In this document: piece by piece, positions 17,753-26,939 of the stretch | Layout: each line of letters starts with the position of its first letter | How positions within the stretch are numbered: the first letter of the stretch is position 1 | Assembly: GCF_039524015.1 (NCBI RefSeq) | Contig: NZ_BAAAGF010000001.1 | Span: 434,001 to 498,000 of the forward strand | Direction: 5' to 3' | Origin: Gaetbulibacter_B jejuensis | GTDB lineage: Bacteria > Bacteroidota > Bacteroidia > Flavobacteriales > Flavobacteriaceae | DNA length: 64,000 nt | Program-made: the position numbers and the translations under genes | Notes under the pieces: generated by a model | The model's database searches: none | What the model was told of the DNA's origin: nothing | The model's input: only the letters and a program-made list of their open reading frames with translations

Positions 17753-18654
17753 GTAAGTATTATTTAAATTATTTAGATGAATTAGAGAGTGAAGCAATTT
17801 TTGTTTTACGCGAAGTATGGGCACAATTTGAAAACCCAGTAATTTTATTTTCAGGAGGAAAAGATTCTATCTTGGTAACGCATTTAGCAAAAAAAGCATT
17901 CTATCCTGCTAAAATACCATTTCCATTAATGCATGTTGATACTGGTCACAATTTCCCAGAAACCATTCAGTTTAGAGATGATATTATTAAAGAATTAGGC
18001 GCGCAGCTTATTGTTGGTTCTGTACAAGAATCTATAGACGAAGGTCGTGTAGCTGAAGAAAAAGGGAAAAATGCTACGCGTAATGCACTTCAAATTACAA
18101 CACTTCTTGATGCTATTGAGGCCAATAAGATAGATTGTGCTATTGGTGGTGGACGTCGTGACGAAGAAAAAGCAAGAGCCAAAGAGCGTTTCTTCTCTCA
18201 TAGAGATGATTTTGGGCAATGGGATCCTAAAAACCAACGACCAGAACTGTGGAATATCTTCAATGGAAAGCATTTTGAAGGAGAACACTTTAGAGCATTT
18301 CCAATAAGTAACTGGACAGAAATGGATGTTTGGAACTATATAAAACGCGAGAATATTGCTATTCCATCATTATACTTTGCACATGAGCGTGAAGTAGTTT
18401 GGAGACAAGACTCTTGGATTCCAAATTCTGAATTTTTAGTACTAGAAGACCATGAAGAGGTGGTGACTAAAAAGATACGTTTTAGAACGTTAGGTGATAT
18501 TACTATTACTGGCGGTGTAGAATCTGATGCAGATACATTAGAGAAGATTGCGGCTGAAGTTGCTGGTATGAGAAATACCGAGCGAGGAAACAGAAGTGAC
18601 GATAAACGATCAGAGTCTGCTATGGAAGACCGTAAGCGTCAAGGCTACTTTTAA
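17749..18654 (+). CDS. cysD: Sulfate adenylyltransferase subunit 2
   Basis: The 301-residue catalytic subunit of ATP sulfurylase, which makes APS from ATP and sulfate. The PP-loop FSGGKDS, MHVDTGHNFPE, GGGRRDEEKARAKER and the C-terminal SAMEDRKRQGYF are characteristic. It works with the GTPase CysN encoded just downstream, after a 64-base gap that contains a palindromic repeat. Confidence 0.97.
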   Translation: MSKYYLNYLDELESEAIFVLREVWAQFENPVILFSGGKDSILVTHLAKKAFYPAKIPFPLMHVDTGHNFPETIQFRDDIIKELGAQLIVGSVQESIDEGRVAEEKGKNATRNALQITTLLDAIEANKIDCAIGGGRRDEEKARAKERFFSHRDDFGQWDPKNQRPELWNIFNGKHFEGEHFRAFPISNWTEMDVWNYIKRENIAIPSLYFAHEREVVWRQDSWIPNSEFLVLEDHEEVVTKKIRFRTLGDITITGGVESDADTLEKIAAEVAGMRNTERGNRSDDKRSESAMEDRKRQGYF

Positions 18655-18675
18655 TCAAAATTAAATAAAACATTA

Positions 18676-18706
18676 ACTGTCATGCCAATTACATTTGGCA
18701 TCTCAT
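18676..18706. repeat. Intergenic palindromic repeat (TGTCAT...ATCTCAT type), copy 1
   Basis: Perfect 7-bp inverted repeat ATGCCAA / TTGGCAT with a six-base loop, framed by ACTGTC before and CTCATA after. The same frame surrounds a different stem at 55531-55563. It lies between cysD and cysN, where the hairpin could affect mRNA processing or partial termination. Confidence 0.7.
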
Positions 18707-18718
18707 ATAAAGAATAAC

Positions 18719-19972
18719 ATGTTAGACAACAATCAATTATTACGTTTTACAACTGCAGGAAGTGTAGATGATGGAAAAAGTACATTAATAGGGCGTTTGC
18801 TATACGATTCTAAATCTATTTTTGAAGACCAACTTGAAGCTATTGAAAACACAAGTAAGAAAAAAGGTCATGAAGGTGTAGATTTAGCACTATTTACAGA
18901 CGGTTTAAGAGACGAAAGAGAGCAAGGTATTACCATTGATGTTGCTTACAGATATTTTACAACACCAAAGCGTAAATTTATTATTGCTGATACACCAGGA
19001 CATATTCAATATACACGTAATATGGTTACTGGAGCATCAACAGCTAACGTAGCAACCATTTTAATTGATGCAAGACATGGTGTCATTGAGCAAACTAAAA
19101 GACACGCATTTATTGCGTCGTTATTGCAAATACCACACATTATTGTTTGTGTAAACAAAATGGATTTGGTTGATTTTTCTGAAGACGTATTCAATAAAAT
19201 TGTTTCTGAGTTTGAAGAAGTATCTTCAAAAATGCTCGTTAAAGATGTTCGTTTTATACCAATGTCGGCTCTGTTAGGAGATAATGTAGTAAACAAATCA
19301 GAAAATATGCCTTGGTATCAAGGAGCACCAATGCTACATACTTTAGAAACTATGCATATTAGTAGTGATATTAATAAAGTAGATGCACGTTTTCCTGTAC
19401 AAACTGTAATAAGACCACAACGTGAAGGGTTTATAGATTATAGAGGTTATGCAGGTCGTGTAGCAAGTGGCATTTTAAGAAAAGGTGATGAGGTTACTGT
19501 GATGCCTTCAGGTTTTACTTCAAAAGTAAAAAGTATCAATCTTCATGATAAAGAATTAGAAGAAGCTTATGCACCAATGTCAGTTTCTATTACCTTAGAA
19601 GACGATATAGACATTAGTCGAGGTGATATGATTGTGCGTTCAAACAATAAACCAGAGCCTTCTCAGGACATTGAGGTGATGTTATGCTGGTTAAATAATA
19701 GTGCAGCTAAACCTAGAGCAAAATATACTATTAAGCATACTTCTAACGATCAAAAAGCGATGATTAAAGAAGTGGTTTACAAATACGATATAAATACTTT
19801 AGAACGTAATAGTGAAGATAGTGATTTAGCAATGAATGATATTGCTAAAGTTAAAATACGTACTACAAAGCCGTTAATGATTGATGCTTACAGAGAAAAC
19901 AGAACTACTGGAAGTATTATTTTAGTAGATGATGCAACAAATGAGACCGTTGCTGCAGGAATGATAGTTTAA
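18719..19972 (+). CDS. cysN: Sulfate adenylyltransferase subunit 1 (GTPase)
   Basis: A 417-residue translation-factor-like GTPase that drives APS synthesis with CysD. G motifs: GSVDDGKSTLIGRLLYDSK, ADTPGH and NKMD; the C-terminal beta-barrel domains follow. I start it at ATG (MLDNNQLLRF); an in-frame TTG 24 bases upstream falls inside the palindromic repeat and is unlikely. It lacks the C-terminal CysC fusion found in some species, in line with the separate cysC. Confidence 0.97.
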   Translation: MLDNNQLLRFTTAGSVDDGKSTLIGRLLYDSKSIFEDQLEAIENTSKKKGHEGVDLALFTDGLRDEREQGITIDVAYRYFTTPKRKFIIADTPGHIQYTRNMVTGASTANVATILIDARHGVIEQTKRHAFIASLLQIPHIIVCVNKMDLVDFSEDVFNKIVSEFEEVSSKMLVKDVRFIPMSALLGDNVVNKSENMPWYQGAPMLHTLETMHISSDINKVDARFPVQTVIRPQREGFIDYRGYAGRVASGILRKGDEVTVMPSGFTSKVKSINLHDKELEEAYAPMSVSITLEDDIDISRGDMIVRSNNKPEPSQDIEVMLCWLNNSAAKPRAKYTIKHTSNDQKAMIKEVVYKYDINTLERNSEDSDLAMNDIAKVKIRTTKPLMIDAYRENRTTGSIILVDDATNETVAAGMIV

Positions 19973-19987
19973 TCTAATAAATGAATT

Positions 19988-20536
19988 ATGAATAAAAGAA
20001 TATTTACTATTGTAACAGCTCTATTTTTAGTCATCTTTTCTTGTAAAGAAAAGAAAGAGTCGAATAAAGAAGATGTAGGTCCTTCTCAAGAGATTACAAA
20101 AGAAAAAGACAGACCTTTTTTTTCTTTTAAGTTAGATGCTGAAATTAAAAGTGATGACAAAATAGTTTTTTACTACTTAACTCCTGAAACCCAACAAATA
20201 TCTAAAAAGCAGTCGTTAGAAAAAGAAGTTTTAGGCTCAAATGGTAATCAATCAATAAATTTCAATTTACCAGAAGAAATCCTTCCAACGAGAATTTTAG
20301 TGAAGTTTGGAGAGAATGGAGATCAAGTCTTAAAAATAAACAAAGTATCTTTAAGCTATGGGGATAATAAAATAGATGTACCTGATAGTTTGTTCTACCA
20401 GTTTTTTACACATAATAAGGCAGCATTGTATAACAAAGAGAATAACTCTATTAAAGCAATTAAAAACGAAAAACAGAAACCAATGTTTTTTTCAAGAAAG
20501 GCTTTAGAGAATAAAATTGATCTTAATTTTTTCTAA
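19988..20536 (+). CDS. Lipoprotein of unknown function in the polysaccharide locus
   Basis: A 182-residue protein with a signal segment ending VIFSC (lipobox Cys about 19) and a lysine/glutamate-rich linker. The rest is probably a beta-sandwich (alternating hydrophobic pattern), ending with a basic SRKALENKIDLNFF-like tail. I do not recognise a named family. It shares an overall pattern with the lipoprotein at 30403-30894, including the C-terminal SRK-x-L segment. It follows cysN by 15 bases, so it is probably co-transcribed. The basic tail may act as a second membrane contact, but this is a guess. Confidence 0.72.
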   Translation: MNKRIFTIVTALFLVIFSCKEKKESNKEDVGPSQEITKEKDRPFFSFKLDAEIKSDDKIVFYYLTPETQQISKKQSLEKEVLGSNGNQSINFNLPEEILPTRILVKFGENGDQVLKINKVSLSYGDNKIDVPDSLFYQFFTHNKAALYNKENNSIKAIKNEKQKPMFFSRKALENKIDLNFF

Positions 20537-20619
20537 AAGAAGATACTTTACAGTTAAACCTTTAAAGAAATATGTTCTTTTAGTTAGCTGTATTTTTTTA
20601 GAGTTAACTGATAGTTACT

Positions 20620-21933
20620 ATGATAACTAAAATAAAAAACAAAGCTAATAAGCTTCTTGCAATATTTGATTTAGAAAAGCTTTTTGTCAATTCTGGAAAT
20701 GTATTTTTAAGAAGAGTTTTAGGTTTAGTTTTAAGTTTTTTATGGATAATGCTAACCACAAATCTATTTGGAGCTGAAGTCTTCGGGTTGGTATCTTTAG
20801 GGCAAATGTTTATTAGTTTTGGGGCAATGTTTTTTGGTTTAGGGTTGGACACAGCAATTGTTAAGTTAGGGTCAACCCATGATCACTATTTTAAAGGGGT
20901 ACTTCAGTCTAACTTTTTAAAGAAGTCTATTATCTTAACTTTTGTAGCATCATTAATCTTTGGTGTTTTACTTTATTTTTTTAAAGATTTAATTGCCATA
21001 AAAGTATTTAACAATCAAAAATTTTCAAACTATTTACTTTATATAAGTATTTTCTTTTTTATGTTTGTTTTACATAAAACAACGGCTAGTTTTTTGACAG
21101 TACAAGAAAAGTTCACAAAATTTGGAAACTACTATTTCTTTTTTCCAAACTTGTTAATTTTAATTTGTGTATTAATTGCATACCAATTTAAACTTCCTGG
21201 TTATTATATAATATTAGGGTTTTTACTCTCTTATGGTATATTTGGGTTAATTCTACTTTTTTCTTTTTTTAATATACCATTAAATATAAAAAAGAATATT
21301 AGTTATAAGTCAATTCTAAATTTATCTATGCCAATGATGATTAGTGCTTCTTTTTTGTTTATTTCAAATTGGACCGACACTTTTATGTTAGGCGCTATGG
21401 TAAGTAAGAGTGAGTTAGGGGTTTATAATGTTGCTTTTAAACTAGCGTCTTTAGCTCTTATAATAATTGCTTCCGTTAACACTGTTCTTGCGCCAAAAAT
21501 AGCTAAATTATTTTCAGATAATAATATAGAAGGAATTAAAATAGAAGTTCAAAAAGCAACAAAATTAATTACATGGGTAGCGTTTCCATTAGTAATGATA
21601 TTAATTTTGTTTAGAACAAAAATCTTATTACTTTTTGGAGATGAGTTTGTAATAGGAAGTCAAACATTAGTTATCATTTCACTGGGAATGCTTTTTAATG
21701 CAATGTCAGGAAGTGTTGGTCAAGTGTTGAATATGACAAATAATCAAAAACAGTTTAGAAACTTTACATTAATTAGTGCATTTATAAATGTTATATTAAA
21801 TTTTTATTTAATAAAAAGCTCAGGTATTAAAGGCGCTGCGATAGCTAGTCTATTATCAAGTATGATAATTAATATACTATGCATCATTTATATTAAAAGA
21901 AAATATGGATTTTATGCCTTTTTTAAATTATGA
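20620..21933 (+). CDS. Wzx-type polysaccharide flippase
   Basis: A 437-residue membrane protein with about 12 predicted helices and the layout of the MOP/MATE-like flippases (RRVLGLVLSFLWIMLTTNLFGAEVFG near the N-terminus, and the mid-protein segment WTDTFMLGAMVSKSELGVYNVAFKLA, given here in two parts by position 250-275). It would move lipid-linked repeat units across the inner membrane. Base composition is very AT-rich compared with the neighbouring rfb and cys genes, as is common for serotype-specific genes. Its stop overlaps the acyltransferase start. Confidence 0.9.
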   Translation: MITKIKNKANKLLAIFDLEKLFVNSGNVFLRRVLGLVLSFLWIMLTTNLFGAEVFGLVSLGQMFISFGAMFFGLGLDTAIVKLGSTHDHYFKGVLQSNFLKKSIILTFVASLIFGVLLYFFKDLIAIKVFNNQKFSNYLLYISIFFFMFVLHKTTASFLTVQEKFTKFGNYYFFFPNLLILICVLIAYQFKLPGYYIILGFLLSYGIFGLILLFSFFNIPLNIKKNISYKSILNLSMPMMISASFLFISNWTDTFMLGAMVSKSELGVYNVAFKLASLALIIIASVNTVLAPKIAKLFSDNNIEGIKIEVQKATKLITWVAFPLVMILILFRTKILLLFGDEFVIGSQTLVIISLGMLFNAMSGSVGQVLNMTNNQKQFRNFTLISAFINVILNFYLIKSSGIKGAAIASLLSSMIINILCIIYIKRKYGFYAFFKL

Positions 21934-22496
21934 TATATTTCACTCATAAACTAAGATTTAAGTTAAAGAGAAGATTGAATACTTTATGGTTTAAGGTGTT
22001 TAATTATGGTTTAGTTAAATTAGAAAAAGGAGCTTATGTTGATTGTAGAGTTAGTGCTCAACCATTTTATTTAGAAAATGAAAAGCTATTTATCCACTTA
22101 AAAGAGAATGCAGGAATCAAACATGATGTTATAATTCAAGGTAGTGGTAAGTTAGTTTTAGGTAAGAATTCATACATAAGTTCTTATTCAGTAATTGGCG
22201 TTAATGAACATGTTGAGATAGGCGATAATGTTATGATTGCTGATGGTGTATCAATAAGAGACACTAATCATAATTTTTCTAACACCCAAAAACTTATGAT
22301 TCAACAAGGGTTTAATACTTCTCCAGTTTTTATTAAGAACAATGTTTGGATAGGGTATGGAGTTGTTATAACTAAGGGAGTTATAATAAATGAAGGAGCA
22401 ATAATAGGGGCTAATTCTGTGGTAACCAAGGAGGTTCCAGAAAACGCAATCGTTGCAGGAGTGCCTGCTAAAATTATAAAATATAGAGATGAATAA
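21930..22496 (+). CDS. Hexapeptide-repeat acyltransferase
   Basis: A 188-residue left-handed beta-helix protein with isoleucine/valine-rich hexapeptide repeats from about residue 65 (GSGKLVLGKNSYISSYSVIG), the conserved DTNHNF segment with the catalytic His, and a C-terminal IVAGVPAKIIK. Such enzymes O- or N-acetylate sugars. It overlaps both the flippase (four bases) and the sulfotransferase (eight bases), so it is part of the same polysaccharide operon. The acceptor is unknown. Confidence 0.9.
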   Translation: MIYFTHKLRFKLKRRLNTLWFKVFNYGLVKLEKGAYVDCRVSAQPFYLENEKLFIHLKENAGIKHDVIIQGSGKLVLGKNSYISSYSVIGVNEHVEIGDNVMIADGVSIRDTNHNFSNTQKLMIQQGFNTSPVFIKNNVWIGYGVVITKGVIINEGAIIGANSVVTKEVPENAIVAGVPAKIIKYRDE

Positions 22497-23358
22497 AATT
22501 GATTTTTTCTGTATAGGCACACAAAAAGGAGGGACTACAACGCTTCATGACATATTAAGCCAGCATCCAGACTTATGTTTACCAAGTAAAAAAGAAACTC
22601 ATTTTTTTTCAAATGAAAGTTTTTATGCTAAAGGTAAAGACTATTATATTAATAACTATTTTAAAGAAAGGGACGAATCAAAGTTCATTGGAGAGGTTGA
22701 CCCAGAGTATTCTTACTTCAAAGACTCTGCTAAGCGTATATATGAAACTTTTGGTCAGACTAAAATTCTATTTATAATTAGAAACCCTATAGATAGAGCA
22801 TACTCTCATTATCTTATGACTAAAAGAAGAGGATTAGAAAGCTTAACTTTTGAAAAAGCCTTAAGTTTAGAAAAAGATCGTATAAAAACCGATTCAGATG
22901 CGATGCATTATAGTTATCTTTCTAGGGGTTATTATTTAAATCAAATATTAGCTTTTGAAAAATATTTCGGCATTGATAATATTAAAATAGTACTTTTTGA
23001 AGACTTTATCAAGAATACAGAGAAAAGTATTAACGAGATTTCTGACTTTATAGGGCTTCCAAAGTATTCTTATGATACTAGTAGAATAAGTAACCCTGCA
23101 TCATCTCCTAGATTTAAAAAAATACAAAAGTTTATATATAAAGATAATGTCATTAAGAAATTAATAGGAAAGTTTATAAAATCTAGAGATTTTAAAAGAA
23201 AAATTATGCAATCTTTAGAGTCACTTAACTTAAAAGAGGGAAAAAAAGATAGATTATCTTTAGAAAGTAAGAAAGAATTTTTTTCAAAGTACTATATTGA
23301 AGAAGTTGAAATGCTAGAAAAAAAGCTTGAATTAAACTTATCAATTTGGAAAGAATAA
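22489..23358 (+). CDS. Sulfotransferase (PAPS-dependent), first copy
   Basis: A 289-residue cytoplasmic sulfotransferase. The 5'-phosphosulfate-binding loop is GTQKGGTTTLH (10-20), followed by the KKETHFFS segment, and the 3'-phosphate-binding motif is RNPIDRAYSHY (98-108). This arrangement resembles the heparan-sulfate-type family. With the PAPS-forming genes upstream it probably sulfates a sugar of the lipid-linked repeat. It overlaps the acyltransferase by eight bases. Confidence 0.93.
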   Translation: MNKIDFFCIGTQKGGTTTLHDILSQHPDLCLPSKKETHFFSNESFYAKGKDYYINNYFKERDESKFIGEVDPEYSYFKDSAKRIYETFGQTKILFIIRNPIDRAYSHYLMTKRRGLESLTFEKALSLEKDRIKTDSDAMHYSYLSRGYYLNQILAFEKYFGIDNIKIVLFEDFIKNTEKSINEISDFIGLPKYSYDTSRISNPASSPRFKKIQKFIYKDNVIKKLIGKFIKSRDFKRKIMQSLESLNLKEGKKDRLSLESKKEFFSKYYIEEVEMLEKKLELNLSIWKE

Positions 23359-24629
23359 CGAGTATTAAAATATCAAAAGATAAACTTTTAGCAGTAATGT
23401 TTTTTTTATTACTGTATTTTTTTAATTCAAAAACAGGAGTTGAATTAAAATTTATAGTCTTATTTTTTTTTAGCGCCTACTTTTTTTTAAAAAGATTTAA
23501 GGTATATACTGACTTTTTAAATATGATATTACCACTGATAGCTATTTTTATTATAGCTTTATTTAGCTCAGTGTTTTACAATCCTCAATTTTATGATATT
23601 ATAAAAGACACCTTATATTTAACAAAGCCAATAATAGCTATTTGTTTTGGGTGTTATTTTGTGCAAATGTTCAATAATAAAAGATTTATTTTAAAAGCCT
23701 TAGTGCTTATTTGTTTTATTACATCCATTATTCATATCTTAACTATCATAATATTTTTAAAAGGAGAATGGGATACAGCTTTAATTAGATATATTGGAGG
23801 GAAGGGTAGTGATTTTGAGGCTTTTATTTTTAGTGTTTTTGTAGTTTTTCTGAGAAAGAAAGAGTTTGATTTGTTTTCTAAAAGATTTAAAAGGTGGTTT
23901 ATTGTTGTTGTTTTTATTTCAATCACACTATACTTATCTCGAACTACATTTATTGCTTTGGCTATCTTTTTAATATCTTTTTATGGATTTACTCAAATAA
24001 ATAAAAAACAAGTCATTTACTTAATCGGAGTGTTTGCATTTTTTGTGACATTTATGGTGTCCCTACAGTTTATGGATATTGATCGACAAGCAACAGGAAT
24101 CGAATCTTTTTTTTATAAACTACAAATGGCTCCTTCAGAGATTTTTGATTCTGAAATAGATACTTCTGACCACAGCCAGCTTTGGGATGGTTGGAGGGCT
24201 TACGAAGCCAAAAAAGCATTTGATACGATGGGCAACGAAGGTAGCCTGTTACCTTACATTTCCGGAATGGGTTTAGGAGGATTAGTAGATTTAGGGTTTG
24301 AAGCTCCATTAGGAGAATCGGATTTACAATTTATTCCCCATATCCATAATGGCTATGTATATGTGATTTTTAAATCAGGTGTATTAGGTCTTTTATTTTT
24401 GTTGTTCTGGTTACATTCATTATATGCAGGTATTTATAAAAGCACACCTGCTTATGAGAGTATAATGTTTAATAGGATAATTTCAGGATTGGGTATGTAT
24501 CTTACTTTTTCTACGTTAGTAATAACAGGAATTTATAATATGGGTTATACCTTAGCCATTTTATTAGGTTTAATGCTTGGGTTAAAGATTAAAAAGGAAA
24601 GTTTACTTTTAAAGAATAAGCATATATGA
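23346..24629 (+). CDS. Wzy-like O-antigen polymerase/ligase family membrane protein, first copy
   Basis: A 427-residue protein with about ten membrane helices and a large loop between residues roughly 240 and 330. Late motifs SGMGLGGLVDLG and PHIHNGYVYVIFKSGVLGLL are like the HN-x-x motif region of Wzy/WaaL proteins. It probably polymerises repeat units in the periplasm. The start is TTG, overlapping the sulfotransferase end by 13 bases; the next in-frame ATG is 54 bases downstream, at the start of the first helix. Highly AT-rich, like its neighbours. Confidence 0.83.
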   Translation: MERITSIKISKDKLLAVMFFLLLYFFNSKTGVELKFIVLFFFSAYFFLKRFKVYTDFLNMILPLIAIFIIALFSSVFYNPQFYDIIKDTLYLTKPIIAICFGCYFVQMFNNKRFILKALVLICFITSIIHILTIIIFLKGEWDTALIRYIGGKGSDFEAFIFSVFVVFLRKKEFDLFSKRFKRWFIVVVFISITLYLSRTTFIALAIFLISFYGFTQINKKQVIYLIGVFAFFVTFMVSLQFMDIDRQATGIESFFYKLQMAPSEIFDSEIDTSDHSQLWDGWRAYEAKKAFDTMGNEGSLLPYISGMGLGGLVDLGFEAPLGESDLQFIPHIHNGYVYVIFKSGVLGLLFLLFWLHSLYAGIYKSTPAYESIMFNRIISGLGMYLTFSTLVITGIYNMGYTLAILLGLMLGLKIKKESLLLKNKHI

Positions 24630-25729
24630 AAATAGGGATTTTAGGGACAAGAGGGATACCTAATCATCATGGTGGCTTTGAACAGTTTGCGGAGTTTTTT
24701 GCTGTTTATGCTCAAAAAGAAGGCCATGATGTATTTGTATATAACTCTCATAACCATCCGTATCAAGAAAAAAAATATAAGGACGTTACCTTAATTCATT
24801 GTTATGATCCAGAAAACAAAATAGGAACAGTAGGACAGTTTATTTATGACTTAAACTGCATAAAAGATGCAAGAAAAAGAAACTTTGACATTATATTGCA
24901 ATTAGGGTATACGAGTAGTTCGGTTTGGGGAAGGTTTCTTCCTAAAAAAGCAACAATAGTTACAAATATGGATGGTTTGGAATGGAAAAGAAGCAAATAT
25001 TCTAAAAAAGTTCAAAAGTTTTTAATGTATGCTGAAAAATGGGCTATTAAAACAAGTGACTATTTAATTTCAGACTCAATAGGAATTCAAGATTATATAA
25101 AGACAAAGTATGATGTAACATCTAAATTTATAGCCTACGGTTCTAGTATCTTTTCGCCTTCAAATGAAAAAATTATTGCTAATTATGATTTGATTCCTAA
25201 TGAATATTTTGTGTTAATAGCAAGAATGGAACCTGAAAACAATATAGAAATGATATTGGATGGTTTTGTGAAAAGCAATTCTAAAAAAACCTTTTGTGTA
25301 GTAGGTAATGCCGAAACAACTATTTTTGGAAGATATTTAAAAGAGAAGTTTTCTAAAAACAAAAACATTCGTTTTATAGGAGCTGTATATGATTTAAATT
25401 TTTTAAATCATTTAAGGTGTTACTGTCAGTTGTATTTTCATGGCCATTCAGTTGGAGGTACAAACCCATCTTTATTAGAGGCTATGGGTTCTAGAGCTTT
25501 AATTGCTGCACATAAAAATGTATTCAACAAAGCTATTTTAGAAGAAGACGCATTCTATTTTAAATCTGCAGATGAGGTATCAAATTTAATGACATCAATT
25601 AACAAACAAGATAATCTAATTAAAATAGAGAACAATATTTCTAAAATTAGAGAAAAATATAATTGGCCAATAATAAATGAGCAGTATTTAGACTATTTAA
25701 TTCAGTGTCGTAATGATCAACATAACTAA
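24626..25729 (+). CDS. DUF1972-type family 4 glycosyltransferase
   Basis: A 367-residue GT-B glycosyltransferase. The N-terminus MKIGILGTRGIPNHHGGFEQ is the signature of DUF1972, often annotated as rhamnosyltransferase. The C-terminal half has GTNPSLLEAMG (about 279-290), where GT4 enzymes bind the sugar nucleotide. With dTDP-rhamnose genes in the same locus, rhamnosyl transfer is a reasonable but unproven guess. Overlaps the genes on both sides. Confidence 0.92.
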   Translation: MKIGILGTRGIPNHHGGFEQFAEFFAVYAQKEGHDVFVYNSHNHPYQEKKYKDVTLIHCYDPENKIGTVGQFIYDLNCIKDARKRNFDIILQLGYTSSSVWGRFLPKKATIVTNMDGLEWKRSKYSKKVQKFLMYAEKWAIKTSDYLISDSIGIQDYIKTKYDVTSKFIAYGSSIFSPSNEKIIANYDLIPNEYFVLIARMEPENNIEMILDGFVKSNSKKTFCVVGNAETTIFGRYLKEKFSKNKNIRFIGAVYDLNFLNHLRCYCQLYFHGHSVGGTNPSLLEAMGSRALIAAHKNVFNKAILEEDAFYFKSADEVSNLMTSINKQDNLIKIENNISKIREKYNWPIINEQYLDYLIQCRNDQHN

Positions 25730-26939
25730 ATCTTGGGATTCAGGGTTTTTTGGAGTGAGTTTGTTATTGCTTGTTTCTATTCCATTTGGGTATTTTTTTA
25801 GTAGCCTAACTTTTGTTATTTGGGCTATATACTCTTTTGTTTGGATTATAAAAGAAAGAAAGTTTAGTTTCAATAAGCTAGCTTTACCTTTGTTGTTTTT
25901 TTCTGTTCTCTTTTTTATCTCTTTGTTGTGGTCTCAAGATTTGAGCTCAACATTGCATGGTATTGGCAGGCAACTTCCTTTATTTGTGTTTGCCCTTGTT
26001 GGTGTTTTTTTACCTGAGATATCAGAACAAAAATTTCGATTAATGCTTAAAAAATATGCTGTTTTATTATGTGTTTTAGGAGTTATACTGTTCTTAATGG
26101 CCATACTAAAGTACCAAAAATACCAATATAGAAATTTCCTGTTTTATCATGATTTGGTATCTCCTTTAAATTTAAACGCCATCTATGTTTCATATATTAT
26201 TTCTTCAATTTTTTTGTTTAAATTAAATACATTAAGAAAAGGCATTAAAGATTTTACTATCGTATCTTTTTTATTTATTTTCTTGGTTTTTTTAAGTTCA
26301 AAAACGATACTTTTTACTACTATTTTGACCAGTTTGGGAATTATTTTTTTTAGAATAAAAAGTAAGTTTTTAAAGGCTTTGAGTTTATTGGTGGTAGTGC
26401 TTTTAACTTTAAGCGCTCTTGTTTTTGTTAAGCCGCTTCAAAATAGATTTACGAGTGAGTTTGGTACTTCCTATATCGAGATTTTCAAAAATGAATCATT
26501 TAAAAAAGGACGAGTATATACAGGGCTTGAAGCTAGGCTTCTTCAAATTAGAGTGTTCAAAGAAATTGTTGATAGACCTTTTGAATATGTATTTGGTGTT
26601 GGTCTTGATGCTTCAGAAAAAGAGATAGAAGTAATACATAAACGCCTAAATACACCTGAAGTTTTTCAATCTTATAATTTCCACAATCAATATATACAGG
26701 TTTTAACAGAATTAGGCTTAATAGGGTTTATTTTGTTTGTATTAGTTTTGATAATTTTAGTAAAAAAAAGCGCATACCTTAATTTTGTTTTTCCGTTTAC
26801 CGTTATTACTATAGCTTTGTTTTTTACAGAGTCTGTATTATGGAGGCAAAGAGGAATTATGTTTTTTGGATTAATGTATATTTTAATAATGTCAATAAAT
26901 AATTGTAATGAAGGCAAGCAACAAATATCAAAAATATAA
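25713..26939 (+). CDS. Wzy/WaaL-like O-antigen ligase family membrane protein, second copy
   Basis: A 408-residue protein with about ten membrane helices and a periplasmic loop near residues 235-325, ending in SYNFHNQYIQVLTELGLIGF, the HN-Q-Y segment typical of the Wzy_C/O-antigen ligase family. Two such proteins in one locus suggest one polymerase and one ligase, but sequence alone does not decide which is which. It overlaps the GT4 by 17 bases and the next sulfotransferase by 32 bases. Confidence 0.87.
   Translation: MINITKSWDSGFFGVSLLLLVSIPFGYFFSSLTFVIWAIYSFVWIIKERKFSFNKLALPLLFFSVLFFISLLWSQDLSSTLHGIGRQLPLFVFALVGVFLPEISEQKFRLMLKKYAVLLCVLGVILFLMAILKYQKYQYRNFLFYHDLVSPLNLNAIYVSYIISSIFLFKLNTLRKGIKDFTIVSFLFIFLVFLSSKTILFTTILTSLGIIFFRIKSKFLKALSLLVVVLLTLSALVFVKPLQNRFTSEFGTSYIEIFKNESFKKGRVYTGLEARLLQIRVFKEIVDRPFEYVFGVGLDASEKEIEVIHKRLNTPEVFQSYNFHNQYIQVLTELGLIGFILFVLVLIILVKKSAYLNFVFPFTVITIALFFTESVLWRQRGIMFFGLMYILIMSINNCNEGKQQISKI

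Noticed and set aside
18695..18718. Upstream TTG start for cysN
   Set aside because: The TTG lies inside the palindromic repeat, and the ATG at 18719 gives the usual CysN N-terminus.
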